A stretch of DNA of 9,044 nt from an uncultured Clostridia bacterium (lineage in GTDB: Bacteria > Bacillota > Clostridia > Christensenellales > Aristaeellaceae): positions 1 through 9,044 of the forward strand of contig CAKTTM010000063.1 of NCBI GenBank assembly GCA_934615145.1, in the 5' to 3' direction. Positions 5,803 to 9,044 of this stretch are shown here, one piece after another. Under the pieces are notes generated by a model that saw only the letters and a program-made list of their open reading frames with translations, did not search any database and was not told where the DNA came from. A program made the translations under genes and the position numbers. The first letter of the stretch is position 1. Each line of letters begins with the position of its first letter.

Positions 5803-7356
5803 TTACTTCATATTGTTGTTGACTTCCTCGATCGCACGCGCGTACTGGTCGGAGAGCTCCTCCACCCAGTTGTTGAAGGTCTCTTCGATCGGCTCGTCGT
5901 TCATGACCAGCTGCACATACAGCTCGCCATAGAGCGATTCCAGGTTGGGCATGCGGTTCTTCTCAGGCGAGGACATGAACTGTATCGTCATGTTGGGCTC
6001 GCGGATGGTGGTCTCTGCCCGGACACGGTCAAAGTAGTCGGCGCTCATCTGGCGCAGGTCGGGCGGGAAGACCGGGTTGATCAGGCTGGCCCAGGAGTTC
6101 CAGGAGGGGAAGCAGTTGCCAAACCAGGCGCTGGGGTAGACCTCCTGCAAGGTCAGCTGCTTCGTGGAGGTGGGGTCGATGGGCAGCAAGCTCGTGATGT
6201 TATCAGACTGCGAGGGACTGGTGATCTTGCTGCCGTCCTTGGAGTCAAAGTCCACACCCTGGGTGCCAAAGATGGAATAGACCTGGCCCTCTTCGGTGCA
6301 CAGATAGTCCATCACAGCCAGGATCCTCTCCATCTTCTCGTCAGAGATCTGGGGCGCCATGGCGGGATAGCTCCAGTAGTTGAGGGTGTTGAAGAAGTAG
6401 CGGTTGCCGTCATCGGCCTTGGGCGGCAGCGACAGCACGATGAAGTCCTGCGGCTTGGTGTCGGTCATGGCAGAGGTGATCTGCTCGCTGAGCATGGCCG
6501 GGTCGCCGTTGGCCTCGATGACGGCCATCTTGCCCTGCTGGAACAGCGTGCGCTCGTCAAATATCTTGCGGATGGAGAAGTCGGGGTCCAGGATGCCCTT
6601 CTTGTACAGCTTGCGGGCGAACTCCAGCTCCTGGATATGGGTCTTGGAGAAGACATTGGGGATCCACTTGCCGTCTTCCTCGATCCAGGCGCCATTCTCC
6701 TTGACGAAGGGCAGGCGGGTGATCAGCGGCGCGGCCTTCAGGCCAATGGTGCTGCCGGTGCCGCTGAAATCCTCATCAACGGCCTTCTTGAGGAAGTTAT
6801 ACCACTCGTCCACGGTCTCGGGCGGCTGGCTGAGGCCGGCCTTCTCCAGGAAACTCTTTTGCACATAGATGGCCGTCAGCGCGGTGGCCTTGGATGCGTC
6901 GTTGAAGTGGGACTTGGGGATGGAGTAGACCTTGCCATCCACCGTAAGGGCCTCCAGCACATTGGGCAGGATGGTGTTCTTCACATTGGGGTAGCGGTCC
7001 AGCACATCGGTGGGGATGCCCTTGAACAGCCCCTGACTGACCCACTCCATGTAGTTCTCGTCGTGCACGAACAGGTCGGGCAGCTGGCCGGCTGCGGCCC
7101 ACAGCCGCGTCTTGTCCTGCCAGTCATCCCAGGTGATGACCACCTTCTTGAAGGTGACATTGAACCGCTTGCCCAATTCCTTGAGCCAGATGTCCTGGTC
7201 GGTGTGCTCCCAGTTGCCGCTGTCCCACTGGGCCACGGTGATCTCCATATGCTCGGGGTACTGCGCCGCCGCCAGGATGGGCAGGGCGAGCCCCAGGCTC
7301 AGGGCGAGCACCAGTGCCAGGGACAAGAGTTTCTTCACCAGTTTGGTGCCTTGCAT
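5803..7356 (-). CDS. Extracellular solute-binding protein of a carbohydrate ABC importer (LplA/YtcQ-type)
   Basis: A 517-residue family-1 type sugar-binding protein of the large LplA/YtcQ class, which capture oligosaccharides and pass them to LplB/LplC-type permeases. A basic N-terminus and a hydrophobic core (about residues 10-28) form a signal peptide, with likely cleavage near ILAAA|Q. The mature protein begins with a typical strand (MEITVAQW). Further along it has ITWDDWQDKTRLWAAAGQLP followed by DLF, as seen in this class, and many surface aromatics suited to sugar stacking. The start at 7356 has AAGGAGGA 7 nt upstream; the in-frame extension to 7551 overlaps the permease gene and is rejected. 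It lies directly after two permease genes and before a GH2 gene. There is no cysteine at or near the cleavage site, so it lacks the lipobox expected for a binding protein of a single-membrane bacterium. The ligand is unknown. Confidence 0.92.
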   Translation of the reverse strand: MQGTKLVKKLLSLALVLALSLGLALPILAAAQYPEHMEITVAQWDSGNWEHTDQDIWLKELGKRFNVTFKKVVITWDDWQDKTRLWAAAGQLPDLFVHDENYMEWVSQGLFKGIPTDVLDRYPNVKNTILPNVLEALTVDGKVYSIPKSHFNDASKATALTAIYVQKSFLEKAGLSQPPETVDEWYNFLKKAVDEDFSGTGSTIGLKAAPLITRLPFVKENGAWIEEDGKWIPNVFSKTHIQELEFARKLYKKGILDPDFSIRKIFDERTLFQQGKMAVIEANGDPAMLSEQITSAMTDTKPQDFIVLSLPPKADDGNRYFFNTLNYWSYPAMAPQISDEKMERILAVMDYLCTEEGQVYSIFGTQGVDFDSKDGSKITSPSQSDNITSLLPIDPTSTKQLTLQEVYPSAWFGNCFPSWNSWASLINPVFPPDLRQMSADYFDRVRAETTIREPNMTIQFMSSPEKNRMPNLESLYGELYVQLVMNDEPIEETFNNWVEELSDQYARAIEEVNNNMK

Positions 7357-7362
7357 GGGTTT

Positions 7363-7370
7363 TCCTCCTT
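7363..7370 (-). promoter_or_regulatory. Strong ribosome binding site of the solute-binding protein gene
   Basis: AAGGAGGA on the minus strand, 7 nt before the ATG at 7356. It is the closest match to the anti-Shine-Dalgarno sequence among the operon genes, consistent with high-level synthesis of the binding protein. Confidence 0.8.
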
Positions 7371-7387
7371 TAGTCGTTCTATCACAT

Positions 7388-7403
7388 ATCGGCCTTGGCC
7401 GAT
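7388..7403 (-). other. Small inverted repeat between permease 2 and the solute-binding protein gene
   Basis: ATCGGCC and GGCCGAT are separated by TT. As RNA this folds as a 6-bp stem with a 4-nt loop. It lies 8 nt after the permease stop and upstream of the binding-protein ribosome site. It may be a processing or stabilising element that sets off the highly expressed binding-protein message, or it may be chance. There is no U-tract. Confidence 0.4.
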
Positions 7404-7411
7404 GGGAACCC

Positions 7412-8275
7412 TTAGGACTTGATCGCGCCCACCAGCATGCCCTGGGCAAAATACTTTTGCACAAAGGGGTAGACCAGCATGATGGGCACGGTGGCCACCA
7501 CGATGGTGGCGGCCTTGACGGCGCCGTTGAAGACCTGGCGCCTTGCCACATCGTGCAGCTGCTGGGACTGTGTGTCGGTCATGGTGATGACGATGTCGCG
7601 CAGCACCAGCTGTAGGGTGTAGAGTGTCTCGTCGCGCATGAAGAGCATGGCGTTGAACCACTCGTTCCAGCGGTCGACAGAGTAAAACAGCGTGAAGGTG
7701 GCCAATATCGGCAGCGACAGCGGCAGGATGATGCTCAGCAGTATGCGCCACTCCTTGGCGCCGTCGATGCGGGCGGACTCCTCCAGCTCCTTGGGCAGGG
7801 TGGAGAAGTAGTTCTTCATGATAATCATGAAGAAGGAGTTGATGCCGTAGGGCAGGATGACGGCCAGCAACGAGTTGGACAGGCCCAGGGTGTTGGACAC
7901 CGTCAAGTAAAAGGGGATCAGGCCGCCGCCAAACAACATGGTGACCAGTATGAAGTTGAGCACCACATTGCGCCCGGGGAAGCGCTTGGACAGCGCGTAG
8001 CTCATGGGCACGGTCAGCAGCATGTTGTAGATCACGCCAAAGAAGGTGATGATCAGCGTATTGCTCAGCCCCTTGCGCAGCAGCGAGCGCGAGAAGACAT
8101 AGATGTAGGCGTCAAAGTTGAAGGACTTGGGGAAGAGGATGATGGAGCTGCTCAGATAATCCTGCAAATCGGAAAAGCTCAGCACCACCACATAGTAAAA
8201 GGGGAAGACCGTGACCACCGCCAGCAGCGTGAGGAAGGCGAAATTGAGGATGGGGAAGACTTTCAAGCGCTTCAT
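7412..8275 (-). CDS. Carbohydrate ABC transporter permease (LplC/YtcP-type)
   Basis: A 287-residue inner-membrane permease of the carbohydrate-uptake (MalG-like) group. About six hydrophobic segments are visible, near residues 11-33, 72-93, 103-124, 133-153, 183-199 and 254-274. The cytoplasmic EAA loop that contacts the ATPase reads LEESARIDGAKEWRILLSII (164-183) followed by LP, with its conserved glycine at 172. The C-terminus MLVGAIKS is typical of LplC/YtcP proteins. The ATG at 8275 has GGAGG 7 nt upstream; the longer frame from 8305 overlaps permease 1 and is rejected. Only 4 nt separate it from the upstream permease stop, so the two subunits are probably translated in step. It should pair with permease 1 to form the channel served by the downstream binding protein. 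No ATPase is encoded in the window; these importers commonly share an MsmX-type ATPase encoded elsewhere. Confidence 0.94.
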   Translation of the reverse strand: MKRLKVFPILNFAFLTLLAVVTVFPFYYVVVLSFSDLQDYLSSSIILFPKSFNFDAYIYVFSRSLLRKGLSNTLIITFFGVIYNMLLTVPMSYALSKRFPGRNVVLNFILVTMLFGGGLIPFYLTVSNTLGLSNSLLAVILPYGINSFFMIIMKNYFSTLPKELEESARIDGAKEWRILLSIILPLSLPILATFTLFYSVDRWNEWFNAMLFMRDETLYTLQLVLRDIVITMTDTQSQQLHDVARRQVFNGAVKAATIVVATVPIMLVYPFVQKYFAQGMLVGAIKS

Positions 8276-8279
8276 CTGC

Positions 8280-9044
8280 CTACCTCCATATGCCAGGCTG
8301 GCCAAACAGGCGCACCACCCGGTCAGCCGTCAGCAGGAAGATCAGGTTGATGACCGACTTGAACAGGCCCGCTGCCGAGCTTAGGCTAAAGCTGCCGGAG
8401 CTGGTAAAGCTCATGCGGTAGACATAGGTATCCACGATATCGGCCACCTCGTAGACATTGGGGCTGTAGAGGTTGAATATCTGGTCAAAGCCGGCGTTCA
8501 TGGCATTGCCGATGTTGAGGATAAAGACGATGGCGATCACCGGCATGATGCCCGGCAGCACCACATAGAGGATGCGCTGAAAGCGGTTGGCGCCGTCGAC
8601 GATGGCGGCCTCCATCACCTCGAGGCTGACGGCGGTGATGGCGGCCAGGTAGATGATGCTGCTCCAGCCCATGGTCTTCCACAGGTCGGTGGCGTAGAGC
8701 AGCGGGCGGAAGACCTTGGGATCGGTGAAGAAGCCCACCGGCCTGTGCCCCAGCATCGCGATCACACGGTTGACGATGCCATCGGTGGACAGGAAGCTAA
8801 AGAAGATGCCAAAGGCCACCACCCAGGAGATGAAGTGCGGGAAGGTATAGATGGTCTGCAGCACCCGCTTGCTGGTCTTGCTGCGGACCTCATTGAGCAG
8901 GATGGCGATCAGGATGGGGATGGGAAACTCAAACAGCAGGCGGCCGCCTGAGATGATGAAGGTGTTGCGCACCGCCACCCAAAAGCGCTTGATGCGAAAC
9001 AGGTCTTCAAAGTTGCGCAGGCCTATCCAGTCACTGTCCCAGAT
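8280..9044 (-). CDS. Carbohydrate ABC transporter permease (LplB-type), partial, N-terminus outside window
   Basis: The C-terminal 254 residues of a MalF-like permease of the LplB type. The frame is open to the right edge and begins IWDSDWIGLRNFEDLF, matching the conserved start of the permease domain (WxGLxNFxxLF) that normally follows the first membrane segment. That leaves perhaps 50-60 residues missing. Hydrophobic segments follow near visible residues 35-50, 67-85, 125-141, 163-180 and 226-240. The EAA loop is LEVMEAAIVDGANRFQRILY (141-160) followed by VVLP. A GTG at 8978 is only an internal valine and not the start. Its TAG stop overlaps the ribosome site of permease 2. It is the first visible gene of the sugar-import operon; the promoter, and any regulator, lie outside the window. 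Confidence 0.94.
   Translation of the reverse strand: MWDSDWIGLRNFEDLFRIKRFWVAVRNTFIISGGRLLFEFPIPILIAILLNEVRSKTSKRVLQTIYTFPHFISWVVAFGIFFSFLSTDGIVNRVIAMLGHRPVGFFTDPKVFRPLLYATDLWKTMGWSSIIYLAAITAVSLEVMEAAIVDGANRFQRILYVVLPGIMPVIAIVFILNIGNAMNAGFDQIFNLYSPNVYEVADIVDTYVYRMSFTSSGSFSLSSAAGLFKSVINLIFLLTADRVVRLFGQPGIWR

Noticed and set aside
6637..7422. Plus-strand open frame (261 codons) opposite the solute-binding protein gene
   Set aside because: It lies antisense to a well-supported gene with a strong ribosome site and has no family resemblance.
7357..7551. N-terminal extension of the solute-binding protein gene
   Set aside because: It overlaps permease 2, and the internal start at 7356 has a strong ribosome site followed by a signal peptide.

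Overview
The window is about 9 kb of GC-rich, gene-dense bacterial DNA. It most likely comes from a GC-rich member of the Bacillota (Clostridia-like). The grounds are a serine dehydratase split into two subunits that closely resembles the Bacillus SdaAB/SdaAA pair, strong AGGAGG ribosome sites, and an Lpl/Ytc-type carbohydrate ABC importer without its own ATPase. I cannot name a genus from sequence alone. No RNA gene, CRISPR array, insertion sequence or phage gene is visible, and no stretch over 300 bases lacks a gene.

Left part (1-1474, minus strand): a two-gene operon for iron-sulfur L-serine dehydratase, sdaAB then sdaAA. It is driven by a near-consensus promoter at 1509-1537. sdaAA runs off the left edge of the window. 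The two genes are tightly coupled: the sdaAA ribosome site overlaps the sdaAB stop codon, which points to a GTG start at 802.

Middle part (1651-3934, plus strand): three genes reading away from the dehydratase operon. They encode a cytoplasmic FrnE-like DsbA-family oxidoreductase with a CPYC active site, a small HD-domain hydrolase with its own likely promoter, and a secreted phosphodiester-glycosidase (NAGPA-domain) protein. The last two overlap by ATGA. A perfect 17-bp stem-loop separates this block from the convergent genes to its right.

Right part (4006-9044, minus strand): a glycan-uptake operon. In transcription order it has permease 1 (5' end outside the window), permease 2, a large LplA-type extracellular solute-binding protein, and a cytoplasmic family GH2 glycoside hydrolase. 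The expected logic is capture of an oligosaccharide, import energised by an ATPase encoded elsewhere, and cleavage inside the cell by the GH2 enzyme. A strong stem-loop sits between the binding-protein gene and the GH2 gene.

Most of the window is recognisable metabolism and transport, and I do not see a clear new system. The points most worth a second look are: a solute-binding protein with no lipobox cysteine; a divergent GH2 enzyme of unknown substrate; two long stem-loops without U-tracts; an inverted repeat over the serine dehydratase -35 box; and the coupling of an HD hydrolase to a secreted phosphodiester glycosidase.
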